Assembly: GCF_900091595.1 (NCBI RefSeq)
Contig: NZ_FMCW01000017.1
Span: 1-64,000 of the forward strand
From: Micromonospora haikouensis
GTDB taxonomy: Bacteria > Actinomycetota > Actinomycetes > Mycobacteriales > Micromonosporaceae
Length of the DNA stretch: 64,000 nucleotides
Direction of reading: 5' to 3'
The notes below the pieces were generated by a model. It was not told the origin of the DNA. It did not search any database and was given only the letters and a program-made list of their open reading frames with translations. How positions within the stretch are numbered: position 1 is the first letter of the stretch; every line of letters begins with the position of its first letter. This document shows positions 34,341 through 41,556 of the stretch, piece after piece. A program made the translations under genes and the position numbers.

Positions 34341-35609
34341 TCAACCGGCCTGGTCCGAGGCCGCCAACTGCCGCACGGCCTCGTCGACGGTGATCGAGCC
34401 GCTCAGCAGCTTCTGGGAGACCCGGCCCATCAGGTCCAGGGTGCGCGAGGAGAGGGCCACGTGCAGGGCGGGCTTGCCGCTGGCGAGATCGGTGACGATC
34501 GTGGTCACGGCCGGGCCGCCCTTCGACACGTCGATCGTCGTGTCGGCGGCGATGGCGCCCGCCTGCTCGTGGAAGGCCGTCAGGGCGTCGGTCGAGGTCA
34601 ACGACCGCACCAGGTCGGCGGCCAGCTTCGGGTCCCTGGTCCACTTGGCGACCCCGTACCCGATGCCGCCGTCGAACGGCAGGCTCGGGGTGGCCCCGGG
34701 GACGACCACCGGTGCGCGCATCACGCCGATCTTGTCGGCCGGGAGGAACTCGCCGAAGTCCTTCCAGTGCCCGATGTCCGACATCAGGCCGATGACGTGG
34801 GAGGCCTTGGCGGACTGGAAGATCGCGAAGGCGTCGTTGAACATCGCCGTCGAGTTCGGCCCGTCGCTGTTGAGCTTCGCGTCCTGGGTCTCCTTCCACA
34901 GCGCGAAGATCCGCTTGACGTGGGGCGAGGTCCAGTCCCGCTTGCCGGCGATCCAGGCGTCGTACTCCTGCGGGGTGAGCACGCCCGATCCGAAGGCCGA
35001 GAGGAAGAACTGGATGCCGATGCCCTCCTTGTTGCCGAGGGCGAAGCACTTCGTGCCGGTCTGCTTCGTGATGGCGGCGCAGTTGGCGACGAACTCGGGC
35101 CACGTGGCGGCCGGCTTCGCCGGGTCGAGGCCGGCCTTCTCGTAGAGCGCCCGGTTGTAGTAGATCGGGTGGCCCTGAAGGGTCACCGGGCCGGCGTAGG
35201 TCTTGCCGTCCTTGGTGAACGCGTCCCAGCCGGCCAGCCGCTGCCGGTCCTCGGCCACGTACTCGTCCAGCGGCAGGAGCGCGTCCGCCCGGTCGCGGAT
35301 CTGTCCGCCGCCGTTGAACAGGATGACGTCGGGCCCCTTGCCCGACTGGATCGCCGTGCCGAGCAGCGTGTAGTACTGGTCGTGTGGCTGGGCCACGAAC
35401 TCGACGGTCACGCCGGGGTGCTTCCTGGCGAAGTCCGCCTTCGCCTTCTCGATGTACTGCGCGGCGGTGGCCTCGCCGGACTTCCAGTCCCAGACCACCA
35501 GTTTGGCGGCGGAGCCGCCGGGCGAGGAGCGCGTCCCCGAGGCGCTGCCGCAGCCACCCAGCACCAGTGCCGCGACGAGGATGGCTGGCCACACTGTTCG
35601 CTGCTTCAT
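34341..35609 (-). CDS. Extracellular sugar-binding lipoprotein of CUT1 ABC importer
   Basis: A 422-aa protein with a lipoprotein signal peptide (lipobox LGGC, lipidated C20) and a family-1 solute-binding fold. WDWKSGEATAAQYIEKAKA, GKGPDVILFNGG and YYNRALYEKAGL are typical of bacterial oligosaccharide-binding proteins. It is the first gene of a five-gene operon (two permeases, dehydratase, beta-helix enzyme), so the ligand is probably the product of the beta-helix enzyme or of the neighbouring hydrolases. ATG 35609 has AAGGTGA upstream, and the promoter spacer carries the GntR site. Confidence 0.92.
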   Translation of the reverse strand: MKQRTVWPAILVAALVLGGCGSASGTRSSPGGSAAKLVVWDWKSGEATAAQYIEKAKADFARKHPGVTVEFVAQPHDQYYTLLGTAIQSGKGPDVILFNGGGQIRDRADALLPLDEYVAEDRQRLAGWDAFTKDGKTYAGPVTLQGHPIYYNRALYEKAGLDPAKPAATWPEFVANCAAITKQTGTKCFALGNKEGIGIQFFLSAFGSGVLTPQEYDAWIAGKRDWTSPHVKRIFALWKETQDAKLNSDGPNSTAMFNDAFAIFQSAKASHVIGLMSDIGHWKDFGEFLPADKIGVMRAPVVVPGATPSLPFDGGIGYGVAKWTRDPKLAADLVRSLTSTDALTAFHEQAGAIAADTTIDVSKGGPAVTTIVTDLASGKPALHVALSSRTLDLMGRVSQKLLSGSITVDEAVRQLAASDQAG

Positions 35610-35671
35610 CGCTGCTCACCTTCGACTGTGCGAGTGCCGGAGAGCCGGCCGTCGATGCAAGAATTGACGAG

Positions 35672-35700
35672 AAGGTAACTCGTATGACGTATGACGTCAA
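35672..35700 (-). promoter_or_regulatory. Promoter and GntR operator of the sugar-transport operon
   Basis: On the minus strand TTGACG (35695-35700) and TACCTT (35672-35677) are 17 bases apart. The spacer holds overlapping repeats of CGTATGAC (plus-strand 35681-35688 and 35688-35695), including the 10-mer ACGTATGACG (35687-35696) that recurs at the GH59 promoter. This is the likely site for the divergent GntR regulator. Confidence 0.65.
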
Positions 35701-35762
35701 CACTGGGGCGTAGAATTTCCCGACGGCGCACGACCGCCGCCCGCGGGGGCACTGGAGGGGAC

Positions 35763-36530
35763 ATGACGGCAGCACAGGAGACCACCCCGAGCACCTCGGG
35801 CCCCTCGGCGTGGGCGCGGCGACCCGCCAACCTCGCCACGGCGGTCACCGCGGAACTGGTGGAGCGCATCGTCCGCGGGGTGCACCCCCCGGGGACTCCC
35901 CTGCCTCCCGAGCCGGCGCTGTGCGGGGCGTTCTCCGTGAGCCGAACGGTCGTCCGGGAGGCGGTGAAGATCCTCCAGGAGAAGGGGCTGGTGCAGGTCC
36001 GCCAGGGCAGCGGCACCATCGTCACCCCGCCGTCGACCTGGGACATGCTCGACGAACTCGTCCTCGCGGCGACCATCGCCGAGGACGACAGCCTGGCGAT
36101 CCTCGACGACCTGGTCGTCACCCGCCGGGTGCTGGAGTCCGACATGGCCAACGTCGCCGCCCGCCTGGCCGACGAGGAGACCGTCGACCGGCTGCGCGCC
36201 CTGGTCGACCGGATGGACGAGCTGGTCGACGACCACGTCACGTACCACGAGCACGACCGCGCGTTCCACGACGTGATCATGCAGGCGTCGGGGAACCGCA
36301 TCGCCCGTGGCGTGGTGCGGGCCCTGGAGAGCCAGGTCGTGAACACCGCCCGGTACATGGGTCGCACCAAGCGCGCGCTCTGCGTGGCGTCCAACCGGGG
36401 GCACCGGCGCATCTACGAACGCATCGCGGCCCACGACCCCGACGGCGCCGCCCAGGCCATGTTCACCCACATCACCGAGGCGTGGCTCGTCCGCCGCAGC
36501 GGGCCGGACACCGCACGGCTGGTGCGCTGA
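35763..36530 (+). CDS. GntR/FadR-family regulator of the sugar-transport operon
   Basis: A 255-aa protein. The winged helix-turn-helix is at residues 25-95 (LPPEPALCGAFSVSRTVVREAV and VRQGSGTIV, each cut short). The FadR-type all-helical effector domain contains the metal-ligand pattern D...H...H (EHDRAFHDVIM, GHRRIYERI), as in sugar-acid responsive FCD proteins. ATG 35763 has GGAGGGG 3 bases upstream; an upstream in-frame ATG at 35691 would lie within the operator. It is divergent from the transporter operon and is a probable repressor that is released by an acid-sugar intermediate. Confidence 0.87.
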   Translation: MTAAQETTPSTSGPSAWARRPANLATAVTAELVERIVRGVHPPGTPLPPEPALCGAFSVSRTVVREAVKILQEKGLVQVRQGSGTIVTPPSTWDMLDELVLAATIAEDDSLAILDDLVVTRRVLESDMANVAARLADEETVDRLRALVDRMDELVDDHVTYHEHDRAFHDVIMQASGNRIARGVVRALESQVVNTARYMGRTKRALCVASNRGHRRIYERIAAHDPDGAAQAMFTHITEAWLVRRSGPDTARLVR

Positions 36531-36544
36531 CGGGCGCGCCGCTC

Positions 36545-36578
36545 CCGGGAGGGACCACCCTGGGGCGGCCCCTCCCGG
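36545..36578. terminator. Hairpin between convergent GntR and GH59 genes
   Basis: CCGGGAGGG (36545-36553) pairs exactly with CCCTCCCGG (36570-36578) over a 16-base loop. It sits between the two converging stop codons and could end both transcripts. Confidence 0.6.
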
Positions 36579-36595
36579 ACAGGCTCGGGCAGCGG

Positions 36596-39007
36596 TCAGC
36601 TCCGCGTCCACTTCTGGCTGTTGCCGCCGGTGCAGGTCGAGATGACCACCTGCGTGCCGTTGGCGGTGCCGCCGCCGGTCGGGGACAGGCACAGCCCGGA
36701 CTGCACCCCGGTGATCGTGCCGTCCGTGTTGAGGTTCCACTGCTGGTTGGTGCCGCCGGTGCAGTCCCAGATGATCACCCTGGTGCCCGACGAGGTTCCC
36801 GCGCCCTCGGCGTCGAGGCACTTCGTGCCGTACACCTGGAGCTGCTTGCCGGCGGTCTGCGTCCACTGCTGGTTGGGCCCGCCGTTGCAGTCCCACAGCG
36901 TCAGCTGGGTGCCGTTCGTCTGCGACTGCGACGGGACGTCCAGGCACCGGCCGGCGTTGGCGTTGCGCAGCGAGACCTGCGTGCCGCCGCCCACGCCCGG
37001 GACGACGCTGAGGTTGTCGAACTGGGCGGTCTGGCCCTGGCTGGTGCCGAAGCCGACCAGGCCCGCGCCGAAGGACGAGTCGGTGGCCGTGCCCACGGTG
37101 ACCCCGTCGACGGTGGCGGTGATGGTGCTGCCGGAGAAGCCCAGCGCGAGGCTGTGCCAGCGGTTGGTGCCGAGCGCGGCGACGGTGCCGCTGCGCAGGG
37201 TGGTGAGCTGGTTGCTGGTGTTGTTGCGCAGGATCGACCAGGCGCCGGCGTCGGTGACCCGCAGGAAGTACGCGTTCTGGGCGCTGACCGGGTCCAGGTT
37301 CTGGCTGCCGACCCGGCCCTCCAGCTGGACGTAGCCGGCCTTCTCCAGCAGCACGTCGGCCGAGACCGTGTAGTTGTTCCAGTTCAGGTTGCCGCCGTAC
37401 GTGCTGGGGTCGGCCAGGGTCTTCCAGGTGATCGGCGCCATCGGCGACGACTGGCGCAGGCACCTGCCGGCACGGCCGCCGCCGCAGGTGGCGGTCTCGA
37501 ACGCGCCCTGGTTGTCCTGGAGGTACCGGGCCAGCTTGCCGGCGGGGTAGCTGTCGAAGTTGTCGCTGTAGGGCAGGCTCAGCTGGCCCTGCGGGGGGCT
37601 GGTCGCGGTGCCCTTCCCGCCGCCGGTCGTGGTGGTGATCGTGTAGAGGTGGCCGGGCTGCACGGTCAGCGAGTAGTTCCCGCCGGACGGGGTGATGTCG
37701 GCGCCGCGGACGAAGTGGTCGGCGGTGTTGGTGGAGTTCAGGTTGGTCGACCAGACGCGCACGGAGCCGGTGGAGAGCCCGCCGGTGACGCTGAGGTTCA
37801 GCGTCTGCGCGGCGGTCGCGTCCATGGTCTCGACGACCGTGGTGTAGTCGGTGTTGTTCGGCGACTTCAGCGAGACGTAGCTGCCGTTGTTGCGCACGCC
37901 GCCGATGAAGCCGCTGGACGAGTCGAGATACTTCCAGCCCGGGGCGGTGAACTGGGTGGTGTGGGCGAGCGTCCAGGAGTTCTTGCCGACGGCGTACCAG
38001 CCGGACCAGGGCTGGTTGGCCAGCATCAGCCCGACGGTGGCCCAGGGGATGTTCGTGGTGGTCGCGCCGATCAGGTTCCAGTTGATGTACGCGGTCATCT
38101 TCCCGTCGATGTATCCCCGGTTGATGCCACGCGCCAGTGGCTTGGCGCCGTCGTTGTAGTCCTGCGAGCCGCCCTCGCTGTTCCACAGGGTCTCGCCGGT
38201 GGCGGTGGCGTTGGCCGACACGGTGCAGGTGGTCTGCGCGGCCAGGTAGCCGCACGGGTAGTGGCCGCCGATGACGTCGATCGCGTTGCGCAGCGCCGCG
38301 TTGTTGACGGCCACGTTGGCCGGGTTCCAGCTGCCCGGGTAGTCGTCGCCGAAGATGAGCTTCACGCCGGCGTAGCCGTTGTTGTTGAGCGCGGTACGCA
38401 GGTTGATGGTCCAGTTGGCGTCGTACAACCGCTCGTTCTGGGCGGCGGTGAGGTAGTCGATGGTCAGGTTGTGCTGCTTGGCGCAGCCCAGCCAGGACAG
38501 GTGGTAGTCGATCGAGTCCTGGGACATGAAGGTGCCGTTGCCGATCCAGCCCGGCGCGCCCCAGGCCAGCCCGACGAGCGTGATGTTCGGGTTGCGGAGC
38601 TTGGCCTGCTCCATGATCCACCACTCGTAGCCGCGGTTGCAGTCGAGGTCGCCGCGGAAGTGGGAGTGGCTCGGCTCGGACCCGCTGGTGGAGTTGGTGT
38701 CGCCGCCGATCTCCACCTTGAGGATCTGCAACGAGGCGCCGTAGTTGGGCTTGAAGAGGTAGTCGAGGATCTGGCCGCGCTGGGGCTCCGGGTAGTCGAT
38801 CAGCAGCCGGCTGTTGCCGCCGCCGCCGCTGACCGCGCCGAGGCCGTCGAACGTCTTGCCGCCCGACGCCCCGTTGATCGTGATCGAGGTGGCGGCCTGG
38901 GCCGGCGCGGCGAGCCCGCCCACCGCGCCGCCGACGGCCAGCAGAGCGCCGACGACCAGGAGCGCGAGGGTCGATGGGCGGCGGAGTAGCCGCCTGGTTC
39001 CTGACAT
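36596..39007 (-). CDS. Secreted GH59 galactocerebrosidase-like beta-galactosidase with CBM13
   Basis: An 803-aa secreted protein. The signal peptide (1-39) is followed by a TIM-barrel domain strikingly like animal galactocerebrosidase: FDGLGAVSGGGGNSRLL, then YPEPQRGQILDYLFKPN, then RGYEWW and NPNITL. The likely acid/base is E192 (QNER) and the nucleophile E278 (LWNSE). A beta-sandwich and a concanavalin-like lectin domain follow (about 490-675), then a C-terminal ricin-type CBM13 with QQW repeats. It should cleave terminal beta-galactosides from a plant or microbial glycan. ATG 39007 has GGAGG 9 bases upstream; an earlier in-frame ATG (39091) lacks a site. The promoter carries the same 10-mer as the transporter operon. 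Confidence 0.88.
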   Translation of the reverse strand: MSGTRRLLRRPSTLALLVVGALLAVGGAVGGLAAPAQAATSITINGASGGKTFDGLGAVSGGGGNSRLLIDYPEPQRGQILDYLFKPNYGASLQILKVEIGGDTNSTSGSEPSHSHFRGDLDCNRGYEWWIMEQAKLRNPNITLVGLAWGAPGWIGNGTFMSQDSIDYHLSWLGCAKQHNLTIDYLTAAQNERLYDANWTINLRTALNNNGYAGVKLIFGDDYPGSWNPANVAVNNAALRNAIDVIGGHYPCGYLAAQTTCTVSANATATGETLWNSEGGSQDYNDGAKPLARGINRGYIDGKMTAYINWNLIGATTTNIPWATVGLMLANQPWSGWYAVGKNSWTLAHTTQFTAPGWKYLDSSSGFIGGVRNNGSYVSLKSPNNTDYTTVVETMDATAAQTLNLSVTGGLSTGSVRVWSTNLNSTNTADHFVRGADITPSGGNYSLTVQPGHLYTITTTTGGGKGTATSPPQGQLSLPYSDNFDSYPAGKLARYLQDNQGAFETATCGGGRAGRCLRQSSPMAPITWKTLADPSTYGGNLNWNNYTVSADVLLEKAGYVQLEGRVGSQNLDPVSAQNAYFLRVTDAGAWSILRNNTSNQLTTLRSGTVAALGTNRWHSLALGFSGSTITATVDGVTVGTATDSSFGAGLVGFGTSQGQTAQFDNLSVVPGVGGGTQVSLRNANAGRCLDVPSQSQTNGTQLTLWDCNGGPNQQWTQTAGKQLQVYGTKCLDAEGAGTSSGTRVIIWDCTGGTNQQWNLNTDGTITGVQSGLCLSPTGGGTANGTQVVISTCTGGNSQKWTRS

Positions 39008-39141
39008 GGGTCGGGGCCTCCCCGGGAACATGGCCCGGCCTTGCCACCCCGCTGGGACCGGCCCACGTGTGGTGGTGGTGCGGTGCGGCATCAGGGAGGA
39101 TCCGGTCGCGCCTATCCATAGACGAACTTCGACTTATCAGT

Positions 39142-39178
39142 CGTCATACGTTATAGCTGTCGCGGCGGCGCGGGTCAA
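39142..39178 (-). promoter_or_regulatory. Promoter and GntR-type operator of the GH59 gene
   Basis: On the minus strand TTGACC (39173-39178), 17 bases, TATAAC (39150-39155). The word ACGTATGACG (plus strand CGTCATACGT, 39142-39151) overlaps the end of the -10 and is identical to the 10-mer in the transporter promoter. Confidence 0.7.
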
Positions 39179-39188
39179 CCCACCCCGG

Positions 39189-39884
39189 CTAGGCGTCCGC
39201 CGGCCCGACGGCGAGCACCCGACGCAGCCACGCCTCGGAGGTGTTGACGTGCATCAGCGCGCTGGCCTGGGCGAGCAACTGGTCGCGCGCCCGCAGCGCG
39301 AGGTAGATCGCGTGATGCTCGTCGATCGTCTGGTGCGCCGAGTTGCCCTCGATCAACCCGCGCCACACCCGCGCCCGCACCGTACGGCTGGACAGCCCGT
39401 CCAGCAGCGAGGTGAGGGTCTCGTTGCCGGTCGCGGCGACGACGGTGTGGTGGAAGGCGGTGTCGAACCGGATCAGCTTCTCGGCGTCGTCGGCCGCCGC
39501 CCGCATCTCCTCCAGGATCCGGCTCAGCTCGGCGAGATCCGCGTCGGTCATCCGCAGCGCCGCCAGGCCGGTCGCCACCGGCTCCAGCATCCGGCGCACC
39601 TCCATCACCTCCAGCAGGGTGTCGTCGCGCAGCAACTCCACCGCGACACCCAGGCCCTCCAGCAGCAGCCGGGGGGCGAGGCTGGTGACGTACGTCCCGT
39701 CGCCCCGCCGCACGTCGAGCACCCGGGCGGACTCGAGCACCTTCACCGCCTCCCGCACCCCGCTGCGCGACAGCCCCATCTGCGCGGCCAGCTGCGGCTC
39801 CGGTGGCAGCCGCGCGCCCGGCGGCAGCTCGCCGCTCTGGATCATGCTCCGGATCTTCGCGATCGCGTCGTCGGTCAGTGCCAC
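39189..39884 (-). CDS. Second GntR/FadR-family regulator
   Basis: A 231-aa protein. The winged helix-turn-helix contains LPPEPQLAAQMGLSRSGVREA and RRGDGTYVTS. The FCD effector domain has the ligand residues in FDTAFHHTVV and HHAIYLAL. GTG 39884 is chosen because GAGGGGG lies 5 bases upstream; ATG 39911 is an alternative. It sits directly upstream of the GH59 promoter and reads toward it, with 33 bases between its stop and TTGACC... (39178 is inside the 181-base gap to GH59), so read-through is possible. Its own leader holds a strong palindrome. Which genes it controls is unknown. Confidence 0.84.
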   Translation of the reverse strand: MALTDDAIAKIRSMIQSGELPPGARLPPEPQLAAQMGLSRSGVREAVKVLESARVLDVRRGDGTYVTSLAPRLLLEGLGVAVELLRDDTLLEVMEVRRMLEPVATGLAALRMTDADLAELSRILEEMRAAADDAEKLIRFDTAFHHTVVAATGNETLTSLLDGLSSRTVRARVWRGLIEGNSAHQTIDEHHAIYLALRARDQLLAQASALMHVNTSEAWLRRVLAVGPADA

Positions 39885-39971
39885 CCCGGCCCCCTCAGCA
39901 CCCGCCGCCATGCGCCGACGGCATGGGACCCGGCACCCACGCCCAGTGGGTGCCGGCAGCACCCCACTATA
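39885..39971 (-). promoter_or_regulatory. Leader of the second GntR gene with 11-bp inverted repeat
   Basis: CCGGCACCCAC (39930-39940) and GTGGGTGCCGG (39946-39956) are exact inverted repeats with a 5-base loop. They lie 10 bases downstream of a TATAGT -10 candidate (39966-39971, minus strand) and 46 bases upstream of the GTG start. It could be an autoregulatory operator, an attenuator hairpin or the terminator of the esterase gene that ends at 40118. Confidence 0.45.
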
Positions 39972-40117
39972 GGAGACGTCACATGTTTGCCACCCGGCGC
40001 GAGCACGGCGGGCGACGCGCCGCGCCGGTGCCACGCCGGGAGCACGACGAGACCCCGGGGCGGCGGACCGTGCGTCCGCCGCCCCGGAGCCGGGGTACGC
40101 CTGCCGCCGTCCGGCGG

Positions 40118-41416
40118 TCAGGAGGCCGTGCAGGTGGGGGCCTGGGTGGGCGCGGTGCCGTTGCCCTGGAACCCGAACTCCGTCACCTGACCGGCGGCGA
40201 GCTGACCGTTGTAGTCGACGTTGGCGAACCGCACCGTCCCCGAACTACCACTGGCCGTCGCCGACCACGTACCCGTGACACTCGTGCCACCCGGCAACGT
40301 CACACTCACGCTCCAACCCCGAGTACCACCAGAACCCGCGGTCACCTTCACCGTCGCCACGAAACCACCCGTCCACGAATTCGCCGACACCGTCGCCGAA
40401 CAACCCGCCCCACCCGGCGGCGGAGTCGTCGGGGGCGGAGTCGTCGGCGGCGGAGTGGTCGGAGGCGGGGTCGTGGGGGGCGGCGTGGTCGGGCTGGCCG
40501 CGTCGAAGCCGAGGAAGCGGATGGCCTGCGCGGTGTCGAAGGGGATGGAGTGGCCGTACCCCTGGAAGCTGATCGCCTCGACCGGCGCCGTGCCGCCCGT
40601 GCCGCCGTAGCGGGTACGGGTGGCGCTGGTCTGCGGGTAGTCGGTGTAGGCCGGCGTCTGGGACACACCGAGCACGTTGGTCCACTGCTTGATCTGCTCG
40701 CCGAAGTTGACGTAGCTCAGCGTGGTGTCCGTGGTGCCGTGCCAGATCTGCATGCGGGGGCGCTTGCCGGTGTAGCCGGGGTAGGCGTTACGCACCAGGT
40801 CGCCCCACTGCTGCGGGGTCTTGACGATCCGCCCGCCGGAGCACTCGCTGTTCCACTCCGAGCCGTTCGTGGTGGCGAAACAGCCGAACGGCACGCCGGA
40901 GGAGCTCACCCCGGCGTGGAACACGTCCGGGTAGAGGCCGGCCATCACGTTGGTCATCATGGCGCCGGACGAGAACCCGATGACCCCGATGCGGCTCGCG
41001 TCGACCGGGTAGCGGGCCCGGACGTAGTCGATCATGGACTTGAGGCCGACCGGGTCGCTGCCGCCGTCACGCCGCAGGGCCTGCGGGGAGGAGACGTCCC
41101 AGCACTTGCTGCTGCGGGTCACCGACGGGTAGATCACGATGTAGCCGTAGCGGTCGGCCAGGGAGCTGAGCTGGTAGCCGGTGTGCAGCGCCGGGCCACT
41201 GCCGGTGCAGTAGTGCAGGGCCAGCAGCAGCGCGGGCCGGGCCGCCACCCGGTCCGGCACGTACAGGTGCATCTGGAGGTTGGTCGGGTTGGTGCCGAAG
41301 TTGGTGACCTGGGTGAGCGTCGCGGCCGACGCCGGGGTGGCGGCGGTGATCACGGCCGTCGTCGTCGCCAGGGCCGTCGCCAGCGCGGCCGCCAGCAGGG
41401 CGATCCTTCGTTTCAT
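40118..41416 (-). CDS. Secreted CE1-type esterase (PHB-depolymerase family) with CBM2
   Basis: A 432-aa secreted protein. The signal peptide (1-31) is followed by an alpha/beta hydrolase of the LpqC/CE1 type. S149 lies in GFSSG, the aspartate in HGTTD and the histidine in GYGHSIP. A TTPPP linker of five repeats leads to a C-terminal family 2 cellulose/xylan-binding module (about 335-432). Such enzymes remove acetyl or feruloyl groups from xylan. ATG 41416 has AAGGAACC upstream. Its CBM2 is almost identical at DNA level to that of the GH10 gene next door, and it is a paralogue of the esterase at 46068. Confidence 0.87.
   Translation of the reverse strand: MKRRIALLAAALATALATTTAVITAATPASAATLTQVTNFGTNPTNLQMHLYVPDRVAARPALLLALHYCTGSGPALHTGYQLSSLADRYGYIVIYPSVTRSSKCWDVSSPQALRRDGGSDPVGLKSMIDYVRARYPVDASRIGVIGFSSGAMMTNVMAGLYPDVFHAGVSSSGVPFGCFATTNGSEWNSECSGGRIVKTPQQWGDLVRNAYPGYTGKRPRMQIWHGTTDTTLSYVNFGEQIKQWTNVLGVSQTPAYTDYPQTSATRTRYGGTGGTAPVEAISFQGYGHSIPFDTAQAIRFLGFDAASPTTPPPTTPPPTTPPPTTPPPTTPPPGGAGCSATVSANSWTGGFVATVKVTAGSGGTRGWSVSVTLPGGTSVTGTWSATASGSSGTVRFANVDYNGQLAAGQVTEFGFQGNGTAPTQAPTCTAS
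40128..40433. repeat. CBM2-coding segment duplicated in the GH10 gene
   Basis: This 306-base stretch matches 41567-41872 with only about two substitutions (at 40141 and 40322). The match stops abruptly at the Pro/Thr linkers. Third-position use here is less GC-biased than in neighbouring genes. Confidence 0.85.
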
Positions 41417-41450
41417 CGGCGGTTCCTTCGTGGTGGTGGGTGCGGCGGCA

Positions 41451-41468
41451 GGGCAGGGCAGGGCAGGG
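41451..41468 (+). repeat. Four GGGCA repeats, G-quadruplex motif
   Basis: GGGCAGGGCAGGGCAGGG has four G3 runs with 2-base loops, a canonical quadruplex pattern, on the template strand 35 bases upstream of the esterase start. Confidence 0.6.
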
Positions 41469-41551
41469 CCTGGTCGGGCCGGGCACCGGTCGCCGGGCCG
41501 GCCCGACCAGGGGCGTCGGCCCGACCCGGAGCACCCCGGGTCGGGCCGACG
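41469..41551 (-). terminator. Two tandem strong hairpins after the xylanase gene
   Basis: First reached by RNA polymerase: CGTCGGCCCGACCCGG (41514-41529) with CCGGGTCGGGCCGACG (41536-41551), a perfect 16-bp stem with 6-base loop. Second: CCTGGTCGGGCCGG (41469-41482) with CCGGCCCGACCAGG (41498-41511), a perfect 14-bp stem. The first begins 5 bases after the xylanase stop. Confidence 0.8.
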
Positions 41552-41556
41552 GTGGA

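Noticed and set aside
40434..40495. Short regular repeats that look array-like
   Set aside because: They encode the TTPPP linker of the esterase (15-base period), with no spacers of constant length and no cas genes, so not a CRISPR array.
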